Assembly: GCA_900208305.1 (NCBI GenBank) | Contig: OAPG01000005.1 | Coordinates: forward strand, 310,001-374,000 | DNA from: Melanopsichium pennsylvanicum | Lineage: Eukaryota > Basidiomycota > Ustilaginomycetes > Ustilaginales | Direction of reading: 5' to 3' | DNA length: 64,000 bases | Shown here: one piece after another, positions 22,379 to 33,600 of the stretch | How positions within the stretch are numbered: the stretch's first letter is position 1 | How the letters are laid out: each line of letters starts with the position of its first letter | The notes under the pieces: model-generated | Seen by the model: the letters and a program-made list of their open reading frames with translations, nothing else | Told to the model about the DNA's origin: nothing | Databases searched by the model: none | Made by a program: the position numbers and the translations under genes

Positions 22379-25300
22379 TCAGCGACGTCGGAGGGGTGTG
22401 AGGTCCTCAGTCTGGGCACGAAGGTGACCAGCACGCTTCAGACGATCAAATGCCGCACGGTTCGAAGCATCATGGACGGGTGTCCGGATCATCGATGCTG
22501 GCCTTGGCGCCAAGGCCGAACCGCGCACTGAGCCTCGCTCAGACGTTGGAGCTGAAGCAGAGACGTTGTAAGATGCTCGCACAGGCAGACGAGAGGGTGT
22601 CCCACTCTGTGACGCGATCGAGAAGTTTGAGAGCCGGCTGACCCGGTCAGGTGTTTGAGCACCAAGCCTGAATGCATTCGAAGGGGCGGTAATTTTCGAT
22701 GCGGTGGCTGGAGGTGTCACAGGGCCTTCCTCTTGAACCGTTGGCACCGGCTTGCGCGATTGCCCAACCTGCTGGCTTGGCTTACGAGCCACACTATCAA
22801 CAGCAGCTGATGTCTTGGAGCCCATGCCCTCGAGAAGAGCCTGGGCCCAGAGCGGGTTGGGCGGCACCTCGCTGCCGATGACATCCGAGATGACCTTGAC
22901 CCACTGCGACTTCTCACCTTCAGTATCGGCAAAGAACGTGATGCGCTCTCCATCCGCAAACGTGATGCGGAACGAGCGGTCGACGTGGTAGTTGGCATCT
23001 GCATCCTCGTCTTCGCCCAGCGTGGCCGTTGTGACATAAGACGCCATAGTCCGCGACCTACCCATAGCCTGGCTTGTCGCAGACGGGAAGATCATCGAGC
23101 CTGCGTTAAGGTGATTCCCGAGTTCTTCCACGCAGACAGCCTTCGTGAGGTCGATCTTGACGGTAGGCTTCTTGGTAATAGCGTTGAAACAGATGAGGTA
23201 CTGACCTTGAGCTTGGACGGGACGGCGTCGCCAGCTAGAGCAATCACCTCCCAGCTGCGTTAGAGTGCCTTTCTGCCAAGGCTCAGCTCTGTGCCAAGCA
23301 GCATTCTGCATCCCTCTGAGGCATTCGCCGAGATTTTCTGGAAAGCCATCGCGAGGCAAGTTGGGGAGGGAAGGCAGGTAGAAGAGCTTGAGACGGAGCG
23401 TTCCACGCACCTTGCTCAGGTTCTGACGAAAGTCTTGCGACAGCATCGAGATATGAGTGCGCGATGCGATGCTGGAGGGGCCCGAGATGCTGCCTGTTGG
23501 ATTAGACACACCATGAACAGGCAGGTCGAGCACCAAGCATCGAGCATAGCATTGAGTGGCTACTCGTTCAAAGATGACGCCAGCTCGCCCGAATGCACCT
23601 TCTCGGTTGATGTAGGCAAGCATGGGTTCCGCTCGGGAGGCTTGGGCTGCGAACTCGGCAGCCGCTTCGCGCTCCTGCTGTTCGCGCTTCGCTGCCTGCT
23701 TCTTGGGACTGCTAAAGAATCGGCTCAGACCCTTGAGCGTGGGGCTGCCATGCTCGCGTCGGACGGGCGAGGATGAGCGCTGAGGCTCTACGAGGTGAGC
23801 ATCACGCTGCACGACCAAGGTCAAGCTGAACTCGAGGTTCTTGTGCTGGATCAACTCAAACTCTTGACCGATCTTGCTTGTAGCGCCTTGACCAGCTCGC
23901 AGCGGCACCGTCGCGGTCTTGACCATGTGGAGTCCGTTATCGAGGATGCAGTGGAATGAAGTGGGGCGAGAAGGCACTGGGAGGTCGGTTGGTGTAAACG
24001 AATCAACCATGACAAACACCTTGCCGGAAGCCTTGCGAATGCTGGAGTTCTCACGCAATTCGCGCATCTCCTTCTTGTAGTCGCTGATGTCGCTGGGCCT
24101 ACGCAGCTTCTTCCAGGCTTTGCCGCTGTCCACATCGCCTGCGGCTGTCGAATGTGTGACCTTGTCGTCGATGCCTTGGAACGTGCCGCGGTCATTGACG
24201 TTGTAGTTGGACTCTCCCTTGGCATAGATGCGAGTGAGCTCCTTCTCCATGTTGGTCTGGAAGCCACCGTCGATGGCGCGCTGAAGGCTAACGTCGAGCT
24301 TGGCTTTGCTCTTGGCAAGATCAGCGCTGATGCTCTGACGTGTCGGCAGCTCGATTTGTTCCTCTTGAGGTTCACTGCTGGTATCAGTGGCAGTGGAGGC
24401 GCTGCAATTTTCGAAATTAGCAGGGTCAGGGATAGCTGCGGTAAAGACAGGTCGGGTATCACTGGTGCTCATGCTTCTCTTTCGGCGGGCCTTGCCGTTC
24501 TTGCTGCGGCGGCGAGCGATGATCTGCTCGGCTTGCTGAGCAGGGGTCAAGTGGGTGAGTGCTGGAACCGAGACATCAGCCTGAGAAGTCGGTCCCTGCA
24601 ACATGTCTTGGAACAATGTTCTATTGCTCGCCGTAACGACTGCGTCCAGTATGGGTAGTTCAGCTGTTACGTGTTCGATGTTGTTGACCTGAGGCAATGG
24701 TTGGTTGAGCTCTGCTGTGTCCTTAAGCTCCGTGCCCAACAAGTCGAAGGGGCTCTCGAGTCGATCGAGTTCCTTGACGGGGCTCGGAGGAGGAACGGGC
24801 TTCACCTCGATAGCAACGGGCTCTGTCGAACTTTGACAAAGCGGGGCACTGGGTCGCGATACTGCCATTGCCATACCCCTCAGCTGAATCGTCGCATTGT
24901 CTTTGACGTTAGGCATGGAAGGGCCAGGTGCGCTTCCACGAGGCAAGCGCTTTGAATGAGTCGTTTTGCGCTTGACAGCGGGCACGTCGACCGTAGTAGC
25001 CTCCTCCCCGTGTTGATGCTCCGACTGACCTTGAAGCGTCTCTGCGTCTGCCTTGGCCTGTTCCTGGTTGAGCTTTTCCTTGGCGACGCGCTGGAGGATG
25101 GCATCGCGCGAAATGTGTGGTCTGCCGCGAAGAGAGTCGTTTCTGGTGGTAGGCGTGTGAACTGACACGGAGGCCTGAGCAATTTCGGGCTGGGTGCGAC
25201 TTTGACTAAAATCGCCAAGAAAAGAGGTGGGAACATCAACGTCGAGACTGATGGGGCTCCACGCTGGAAGCTGGGGGAGTGAGCTTTGGTCCACGGGAGG

Positions 25301-26650
25301 AGTGGGGACAGCGATTTCAACTTGAGCTGAAAGTGGTTCGGGAAGCTCTCGGGGGCCGGACTCAATCTGTCGGGTGCGCACACTAGGACTGTTGAGAATC
25401 TCGTCGCGAAGAAGCTCATCCATCATGCTGTCAACGCGATCGGCAGCTGAGAGGCGGGCAAAGCTGTTCTCACGCTCTGATCCGAAGCCAGGCTCCTCGG
25501 AACAAACGTCATGGACAGAAAGGTCGTGATCGAGGGACATGTCTTGGAGCTGGAGACTTGTTTCACCAGGCTGAGGGCTAGGTGGACCTTCGATCGAAGA
25601 GGTCTCGTGGCTGTCATGAGACAGATCCGGCTCTGATTCACCCGAGAGCGGCTCAGCGGCATCGTCCGATGATGGATGAGCGTCATCTTTGTTCACCACT
25701 TTGAGCTGAGAAGAAGGTGATGCGTGGTTGCGCAACCAAAAGTCGGCATCTTGAGCAGCATGCTCGTGCTGTTCGTCATTGTCACGAAGGCTGTCAGCTT
25801 CGAAGCTGCTTTCTTTGTCGAATTCCTGAACATCGAGAATTTCATCGAATGTGACCGTTTTTCTACGCTCCCTGCGGAGTGAGCATGAGATTTCTGGCCT
25901 AGAGCCAGGTGCACTATAGGAGCTCTGCGGAGAGTCGTTCATGAAACGCGGACCATGAAGCCTGTTGGAAACGAGAAGCCCTTTGGCGCCTGCGGCAGGG
26001 CTACCGTGTGATGTCGACTGAATGGCTGTGCGGGAGGAAGTTGGTGGAGAAGCGGGCGAGGTGGTATCGTGCTGATGGCCGTCATGCTGACGGAAGACTG
26101 AGTTGCTGACATAGTTTGACTCGTGGAGTCTTCCCAAGCTTTTGCGAGGGATTTTTAGCTGTGGGCCCTTGACAGGAGGGACGGTAGCGTAGAGGTTGAA
26201 AGGATCAGTGTTCTCTGAATGTTGGACGGTTGGGGAAGCGTCCTTCTGCGGACTGTGGCGGGCATATTTGGGAGAATTGGAGATCCCAATGCCAAGACCG
26301 ACGGATGGAGAAGGAAGAGGTTTGCGCGACGACGTGCCAATGGGGGAGTTGGTGAGAGAATTTGGCTGACTGTCTCCGTCGATCTGCTTGAAGATGCTGT
26401 TAGAGACAAGACCATGGCCTCGAAGCGACTTGAAATTGAGCGTCTGTTTTTTTGGGCTATGAAGCGAGGGATGCTCCTCATTTGGGTGCTCTGGTGAGGA
26501 CTGAGAATATGAGACGATTGCACCTCGCTTAGCTGTTCGGAGTGGCGACCAGCCGTTTGAGCTTGCGCCCAAGATGGCAGCAGTTGTGCAAGGTGGTGTA
26601 GCAGAAGGAAGTGCGATGGAGGAACCAGCATATGAGTTGTGGTCGCTCAT
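22379..26650 (-). CDS. BUD4: Bud4/anillin-type septum protein with C-terminal PH domain
   Basis: Large scaffold of 1,423 aa resembling Bud4, which binds septins and marks the bud neck or septum. The frame opens upstream at TTG; the ATG at 26650 (MSDHNSYAGSS) is chosen. The first ~850 residues are disordered and Ser/Pro-rich with several SP/TP sites. A conserved C2-like anillin-homology segment follows at about 875-950 (FVMVDSFTPTDLPVP ... IGQEFELIQHKNLEFSLTL), and a PH domain at about 1148-1258 (YLICFNAITKKP ... FFADTEGEKSQWVKVI). The order and the phrase GQEFELIQHKNLEF are typical of fungal Bud4. Anillin proper differs in the middle, so Bud4 is preferred. Intronless. Confidence 0.85.
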   Translation of the reverse strand: MSDHNSYAGSSIALPSATPPCTTAAILGASSNGWSPLRTAKRGAIVSYSQSSPEHPNEEHPSLHSPKKQTLNFKSLRGHGLVSNSIFKQIDGDSQPNSLTNSPIGTSSRKPLPSPSVGLGIGISNSPKYARHSPQKDASPTVQHSENTDPFNLYATVPPVKGPQLKIPRKSLGRLHESNYVSNSVFRQHDGHQHDTTSPASPPTSSRTAIQSTSHGSPAAGAKGLLVSNRLHGPRFMNDSPQSSYSAPGSRPEISCSLRRERRKTVTFDEILDVQEFDKESSFEADSLRDNDEQHEHAAQDADFWLRNHASPSSQLKVVNKDDAHPSSDDAAEPLSGESEPDLSHDSHETSSIEGPPSPQPGETSLQLQDMSLDHDLSVHDVCSEEPGFGSERENSFARLSAADRVDSMMDELLRDEILNSPSVRTRQIESGPRELPEPLSAQVEIAVPTPPVDQSSLPQLPAWSPISLDVDVPTSFLGDFSQSRTQPEIAQASVSVHTPTTRNDSLRGRPHISRDAILQRVAKEKLNQEQAKADAETLQGQSEHQHGEEATTVDVPAVKRKTTHSKRLPRGSAPGPSMPNVKDNATIQLRGMAMAVSRPSAPLCQSSTEPVAIEVKPVPPPSPVKELDRLESPFDLLGTELKDTAELNQPLPQVNNIEHVTAELPILDAVVTASNRTLFQDMLQGPTSQADVSVPALTHLTPAQQAEQIIARRRSKNGKARRKRSMSTSDTRPVFTAAIPDPANFENCSASTATDTSSEPQEEQIELPTRQSISADLAKSKAKLDVSLQRAIDGGFQTNMEKELTRIYAKGESNYNVNDRGTFQGIDDKVTHSTAAGDVDSGKAWKKLRRPSDISDYKKEMRELRENSSIRKASGKVFVMVDSFTPTDLPVPSRPTSFHCILDNGLHMVKTATVPLRAGQGATSKIGQEFELIQHKNLEFSLTLVVQRDAHLVEPQRSSSPVRREHGSPTLKGLSRFFSSPKKQAAKREQQEREAAAEFAAQASRAEPMLAYINREGAFGRAGVIFERVATQCYARCLVLDLPVHGVSNPTGSISGPSSIASRTHISMLSQDFRQNLSKVRGTLRLKLFYLPSLPNLPRDGFPENLGECLRGMQNAAWHRAEPWQKGTLTQLGGDCSSWRRRPVQAQGQYLICFNAITKKPTVKIDLTKAVCVEELGNHLNAGSMIFPSATSQAMGRSRTMASYVTTATLGEDEDADANYHVDRSFRITFADGERITFFADTEGEKSQWVKVISDVIGSEVPPNPLWAQALLEGMGSKTSAAVDSVARKPSQQVGQSRKPVPTVQEEGPVTPPATASKITAPSNAFRLGAQTPDRVSRLSNFSIASQSGTPSRLPVRASYNVSASAPTSERGSVRGSALAPRPASMIRTPVHDASNRAAFDRLKRAGHLRAQTEDLTPLRRR

Positions 26651-28153
26651 TGCGACGTTGTGCTCCGTGCAAACTTTGGTTCTCTGCTGCTGTGTAAGGC
26701 CACGAAGCGGTGGAGAGGGGATGGTATAATATTCCAAGCGTGACTCTTTTTGTTGAAAGGCAAAGATGATAATTCAGAGTAATAATAGTTATGAAGAGGT
26801 GATGAAGAGATGATGAAGAGATGAATGATGTTGAAAGGATGTGAAAAGAAAGCCATTGTTGTTCGACAAGTACTTTTAACTGCTGAGAAAGACTGGGTTT
26901 GTTTTGAATAAATTGAGTGCGCTGTCTGTCTGTGACATGCGAGAGGCACACTAATAATCACAATACTGTAATTGTTACATGAAATGCAGGAAGCCCTTTT
27001 ATTTTTATTTTTATTTTGTTTATTATTATTATTATCTTGCTTTGGTGATTTTGACAGCTGTCTGCACTCCGAGATATTCAACATCTATCAACTATCCAGC
27101 TGCCACACGAATTGGGTGAATTTGGTCAGAGTCAGTCCCCTTTTGCGCCGCTGTGCGCTGCGCTCGGCTTGGTTTCTTGATCAAAGCTCCTTCCCCGCTT
27201 CTTTTTTCAAATTGTGTGGCCATGATGAGTATGGCATCCGATGCTGCTCTCTAACGTCGAGAATCATGGCTCGGTGTACCAGAGCTCTTTCGTAAGCCGC
27301 GCAATGAGCCTCATAACGGTCGGGTGGCGCCACATCTCTTGCTACCCGTCTTTCTTCTCATTAAGGCTGTGTTCATGAGGCAAGCATGTCAACAGCATTC
27401 ACGATACTGCACTCTGCCTTTCTCATATGCGCAGTCATCCCCTTGAGTCATCTCTACCTCGATCCTGAGCGTGGGAAGCTTCAATGCGCTGCGCTAATCT
27501 CAGCAACTTTCCCTGCCTTCCTTCTCACTATGATTTCATCTCTTGCCAGCAGAGCCTGCAGGGGCTGCTCTTCTCTCTTCTTCTCCGCTTTTCACCCGTG
27601 ATCAGAGAGGATCATGTTAGTGTCTCTTACAATTTAAGCTATGTCGAACAATCAAAAGTGTAACCCTTACCGCGACGCTCACGTTCACGCGTTTGTCAAT
27701 TCGATCGTCACGTGCTGCGCCTCGAGAATTCTCGATATTGCACGCGCGGGCAGTAGTATGAGAGCACGGCTTCTTGGAGATTCTTGGGGGTTTTCCGCAT
27801 TTGCGCTTCAGGACCAATCACATCAGATCTTTTGGAAGATCATCTGAAGCCAACTGTCTTCTAGAGAGGTCCCCTGGATACCACCACGGTTTGGAGAGGT
27901 GGTGCACAATTGCACACAGGGCTGAACCCTCGTGCCCATCCTGACGAAATGAACCGCCGTTCCCAAAAAGGGGTAGAGCAAACTAACGCTTTAGTGAGCG
28001 TGTCCCGATCCTAGTTCTCTACATTCTCGGAACTCAGATAAGCTCTTCATTTATGCCTCTGTCAGAAGTTACAGTAACACATGGACTCGCTACTCTGAAC
28101 CCATACCACGGTATTGGCCGAGGCTACATCTGCGAGAAATTGAGTTGACCCTT
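26651..28153. other. Bud4 promoter region and Sld3-like 3' flank
   Basis: About 1.5 kb without a gene. It includes an A+T-rich stretch near 26995-27045 made of TTTTA and TTA repeats, and a GTTACAGTAAC palindrome at 28067-28077. Short frames here are not convincing. Confidence 0.6.
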
Positions 28154-30254
28154 TCACTCATCCACATCAAAGTAGATGCCGACAGGAGAAGGCGTACGCT
28201 TGATTTGAGGGCTGATCCGTCCACCAAACGATGCACAGCGCCTTGCCATCTGGGATTTTTGGCCTTCACATTGCGAACTCTCCCTCGAAGGAGATTCCAT
28301 GACCAAGGCGTTTGGATAAGCAAGTCTCGGCTTGTCCTTCTCGGATAGGTGACCCATCTTGAAAGTCTTGCTCGCGGCTTCCTTCTGGGGTGTCGACATC
28401 ACCAACAGCCGTTTAGACGTACTTGAAGACGCAGCGAATGACGGCGTGGACAAAAGAGGATCCGACCGCACACTTGCGATCTTGCCCGCTCTTTGCGATG
28501 CGGATCTGGTGTCTCCGTGCGTAGCTTTGACGCCGCTGCTTGCTTCCAAGGGCTCTGCAAACTGCTCGTTTTTTAACTGCGAGAATGATGCGCTGGTATT
28601 GCTCCTCGAGAACACACCGATCGGTGCTTGCGATTCTCGCACGGGTCCGGACGTCGCGCTGATACTGCGAGACAATCTTCGTCCCATGTCAACCTCGCGT
28701 CCACGACCCAGAATGCTAGACCGTTCCGCCAGAATGTTACGCTTGACTCTCCTTCCTGCTTGCTCCTTTTCCAAAACATCCGACAATCCGCTGCCAGTCA
28801 GCAACCCGATCGATCCGGCGGTTGCGATGCTCGCGCTTCTCTTGACAGCGCGCGATGGTGGTGAGCCCATCGAGCCTGTCCGATTACTTTTTGTCGGTCT
28901 GCCTGGAGTTCGTGACTGGAGCGATACGAAGCACTTGCTTCTGAACAAGCAGCATTGTCGTGGCAGGCTCGCTTCGAAGTGAGGCTCCACCACGCTCGAA
29001 CAGAGCCATTGCGCATCGTCCCGATCATCATCTTCCACCAATTTGCGAACCGAAGATCCAAACCTGTTGGCCCTCGCGGTCGATTTCCCTTGGTCATTTC
29101 TATCGCTCCCCGTTGTCTCGGAACTCATGTCTGACAGTAGATCTGCGACCTCTGAGCCCACCCCTTCTGCGACCTGCCTGAGACACAAGATATCCACGAG
29201 TGCTTCCAGCCTCTTACTCAAGTGATCCACTGTGAGTACGTCCTCTCCTTCCAGTTCGAGCACCTCTGCTTCTCCGTTCTCGCCGTCGTCGTGAGAAGAG
29301 TCGGTTGCAAGCCGTCGACGCACGCTTTGATTCCACGCAAACACGTCATTCGAGTCTGAGTGCGGCCTTTTCCCTCGCCATCGTCTTGCTTTTTCTAGCT
29401 TTCGGGATCGTTTGCGCGGCTGGACGCTTTCGTTGCCTTGTGTTGCGCCCGCAGGCATCGACGTTGCCGTATCCTTTGTCAAGATTGGTGCCGATTCACC
29501 AGCGATCCAGGCGCGGGCCAATTCCAGCGCTCTTGGCTCTTGTGAGACGATTTGCAGAAGGCACATGGTCACCAGGATTTGTAGTTGGATTCTGTGTCGC
29601 AAACAGGGAGTAGAAACAAAATGGTCAGCTGAAGAGTTCTTTCTGTCCATGTCGACTTCGCAAAGCCCATCGAACCTACTCTCGACTTTCCATGGACGAT
29701 ATCCAGCGGTCTCGCAGGGAATTCGCCTCCCCGCTCGCAAGCTGACTTGATGCATTGCCCGTATCAATTTTCTGGATAGCAAACTGTATCAACTTCTTCT
29801 CGTATTCAGAGGCGTACGGCACGCCCATATCGTGTGTGTCGGTATCGCGCCTGTCCACGTGAGGCAGCTCACAGGCCGTAGCTCGATGCCGTCGAGAGAT
29901 TGCGCTGTTGGATTTGACGAGCAGACACAGGCCCGTGAGGATATCTTCTGGTTTGTACGACAGCTTCAGCCGATCGATACAATCGAGAAAATGGCTCAAG
30001 CCCGTGTGGAATTCCCCAAGCCACAGGCACTCCGCATAGCAAGCGGACAGCAAACCAGACTCTTCTGCGTCGTCATGGCTCAACTGATCGCTGGGCGTCG
30101 TTGTGTCCGGTGTGTTGAACCAGAAAGCCCCTTCTTGCTGCTCAATGCGGCAAGCGTGTGTGATGTGAAGCCGCTTCGAAGGCTTATAAGCCATGTGGGA
30201 CGGTCCGGCCTGGCATTCAAGACCATTACGGCCTGAATCAGTCATCAAAGCCAT
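28154..30254 (-). CDS. SLD3: Sld3-like DNA replication initiation regulator
   Basis: Probable homolog of Sld3 (Treslin/TICRR counterpart), which brings Cdc45 to the MCM helicase and is activated by CDK. Exons 30254-29680 and 29591-28154; the 88-bp intron 29679-29592 begins GTAGGT, has CTGAC followed by a T/C-rich stretch, and ends ACACAG. It splits a codon after two bases and creates ESREIQLQILVTMCLLQIV, which fits the helical REIQLQI pattern I recall for Sld3. The protein is 670 aa. After an acidic middle, LCLRQVAEGV and WLCSSVVEPHFEASLPRQC match the later half of the Cdc45-binding region. The tail has several SP/TP sites (SRTPGRPT, LSTPSF, IKRTPSP), as needed for CDK-regulated Dpb11 binding. 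Divergent family, so the call is probable, not certain. Confidence 0.65.
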
Positions 30255-30655
30255 CGGTGTGTCGCAGCAGACGTATGTTGTTGATGTTCGTAAAGATCAG
30301 GGAGTCTTGCAGCAATTTGAATGGTTTTGCTGCACTCTTTTGCGCCTGCGTGCCACACTTTTTGCTGCTTCACCTCCACTCCATCTACGCGAAACTCCCC
30401 AGTCGAGCCGCGTCCTTTGTGAGGTTCCACCCAACACACCAACGCTCACGAACACAACCTTATCTGGTCAGACTCAGTAAGATAAAGTAAATTTACGGTA
30501 CTGTACAGCAAAGTACGTATTCTGGCGTTCAGCACTGAATGCTATTCGATGAAAATGTTGTGTGCGTGATGTGCTGTATTGCTCTGTCTGGGGTCTACGC
30601 CCTAGTCCATCTGTGCGCCTTTAGTACAAAGGATGATGAGTAGCTAGATAGGTGC
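30255..30655. other. Spacer with shared palindromic element
   Basis: About 400 bp covering the Sld3-like promoter and the glucosidase 3' flank. GTAAATTTAC lies at 30487-30496 and GTACAGCAAAGTAC at 30503-30516, matching the element at 7716-7745 with equal spacing. No gene seen. Confidence 0.6.
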
Positions 30656-33600
30656 TCAGAACTCGAGCTCGATGATCCAGTCCGAACGAACAGCCACTGC
30701 AGGGTCTTTGATGATCAGCTCCGATGCAGTGTTGGAGCTCAGCTTGAAGGCCTTACCTTTGCTAGATGAGCTCATGCCACTCTTCCAGCTCCACTCGATG
30801 GCAATCATCTTGTCTTGGCCGTTGATGCGCTCGCCACTGATGTGGACAGCTTTCGGCTCCCGCTCTAGGCCGAGCACCACCACCTTTGACACACGAACGT
30901 CCTTGATTGATTGCGCGAAGTCGTTCGTCTCTACGTAGGGACTCAGCTGCTTTCTGTCTCCCAAGATCAATTGCCCATCCGCCATTTTGACGGCGGCCTC
31001 GTCAGTGCTTCGCAGCGAATGCCGGCCCGAGGCTCCATCCTTGATCCATTCGAAGCGACGCCACACAAATTGACCCTGCTCAAAGTCGTAAGTTTGACCA
31101 TCGTCCAGGTACAAGCTGCCTTCAGCCAAGACGTTGCTCATCCCACTCTTCCCTGCGCGCTCCTTCTTATCCAGAGCGATGATCAAAGTGAAAGGATCAG
31201 TGCGACTCAGTTCAGCAGCTCGCCTAGCTCGTTCACGAATCGGCAAAATGGATCCCCCACGGTGCAAAAGCGGAAGTTGCTCGGTCATAGGAGCAGGTAC
31301 CGTTACGCTGCGTCCTCGCTCGGCGCCCTGGTACATTTCGTGCGTAAAGTAGTTGTAGTAAGGTCGGTCCTCGGCCAAGTATACCTGTACCGAATCAACG
31401 TCCTTCTCGACTGCAGGGCGCACCAAGAGGCCTGAGTCGCCGATGTAGTACTGTGAGTCGATTTCAAAGCCTTCAGGATCATTGGGGAACATGAAGTACT
31501 GGGGGCGCAGTACTGGCAAGCCCGTGACAGCATTCTCCTTGAAAGCCGTGTACCACATGGGCAGCATCTGGTAACGCAGCTTGATCAGGTCCCTGACGGC
31601 GCTTCGCAATGGCTCCTCTAGCAGATAAGGCTCTCGCCTCTTGGTGTCAATGTGCGCGTGAGCTCGGAAGAAAGGCTCAAAGATACCTGCCTGATACCAA
31701 CGCACCAGCATGTCTGGCGACGGGTTGCCGAAGAAGCCACCAATATCAGCACCACAGAAGCTCATACCACCAATGTTGTTGGCCAGGATCATGGGCACGC
31801 TTACAGCAAGGTGCTCCCACGTGCCGAGATTGTCTCCAGTCCAGATTGCGCCATATTTCTGCGTCCCCACCCACCAAGCACGGGAGAGCACGAACGGTCG
31901 ACGCGGCTTGCCACCGCCTAGCGAGGCAGGCACCGAGAGTTCGCGATCTCGAAGGCCACGCGCCGTCTGGTTGTGGAAAAGAATTCCGTTGATGTTGTGT
32001 AGGTCTCGGTGCTCCCATCCACCTGCGTGAATGACGTCTTTGGGCGAGGTGACCTCGGGACCGTTGAAGATGGCGGGCTCATTCATGTCGTTCCACACGA
32101 ACACGTTGCGAGCGTTGGCACGGATCTTGCCTGCTAGCCTGTTGCCCGCCAGAGAGAATTGGTCTGCCCACCATTGCCAGCTGGCAGGCTCAAACATGTC
32201 AAGCCAACTGGCACTTCCACTCCAGCACCAGCCCTCGTACTCGCCCTTGCGGTCCACGTCTTTGACGAGCAGCTTTTTGTCCTGAGCCTCGGAATAGAGC
32301 CAGTAGTCTTGAGTCCGTTTGAGATGAGGGTCAATAATGATGACAAGCTTGCGACCCTTGTCGTCCAGCGCCTTTACCATTCCCTCTGGATCTTTGAACG
32401 CTTTCTCGTCCCAAACACCGTACATGTGGTCCTTGCTGTACTCGATATCGAGCCACATAACGTCCATGGGAATGTCGTCGTCATCGAAGCGTTGGCTGAC
32501 GTCCTTGACATCAGCATCAGTAAGGTAATTCCAACGACACTGATGGTAACCTATGGCAAAGTATTGCGGAAGGACAGTTCGCCCTACCAGTCTGGTGAAG
32601 TGTGCCATGTTGGTCTGGGCATCAGCAGAGGTGAAAATAAATAGGTCAAGGATACCTGATTCCGAGAAGAAATGAGAGTAGGAGTCGATCTCGGAGGACT
32701 TGGATGCGGAAGTCCTCGACTTATGCAGGTCGATCCAGGTCTCGGCACCATTGAGCCAGAAGACGCTGATGGCACGATCCTTGCTCTGAGCGTGCAAAAC
32801 GGGGACACTGCCGTACAGGCTCATGGGAGAGTTGTGATCGTACTCAAACACATCGGTGTTCATGAGCCTGTATGGATCCTCGAATCGATCCTTTTCATCC
32901 TGAGCAGAGGGACGGCCGACAGGAGCCCGTGTTGAGCGCAGGGAAAGGGGCGAAGCATGCTCTGGAAGTCCAAAGAGATGGGAGTATCCGGGAAAGGTCA
33001 TGTCCAAGGCTAGGGCTTCGGGGCCCTTCGGCTTGGTGTCTCGACGAGAAGCCCAGGTTTCCTCCCACTCACCCTGATCTTCCTGCTCAAACCCGGCCCA
33101 CTGAGTGACGAGCGATTCATTGTATTGACCGGCAGATGAGGAGGTGAGGATGGACCGCTTGTTGCGCTGGAAAACGAGTTGCGACACTTCTTGATCCTCT
33201 TGCTTGACTGTCGGGAAGGGCTCCGGCTTCTTCCGGTAATGTTCGAGATGCAAGAGTCCGCGATCATTGAGGACGACTTGAACTTGGCCGTCGCGCAGAA
33301 CTTCGATGCGAAGAGGTGAGTAGGTGAGCTTCAACGAGCGAGAAAGTTGCGGGCCGAAGTGTACCTGGAAGCCGTCCTGATTCGAGTCGATACGGGTGTC
33401 TGAAGGTGCAGAGGCGAGCTCGGGAAGTTGATCGATAGCCCATAATGAAGCCTCGTCGTAGCGCTTCCAGCCACCATATCGTTCGGCTACCTGATCTGCT
33501 CGAACGCGTGCATTTCCATCCTTAAAGAAGGTGAGCGAGAGTTCGAATTCGATTTGGGGATGCAGTGCAGAAGACAAAGGCAGGTTGATGCTAGCATTGC

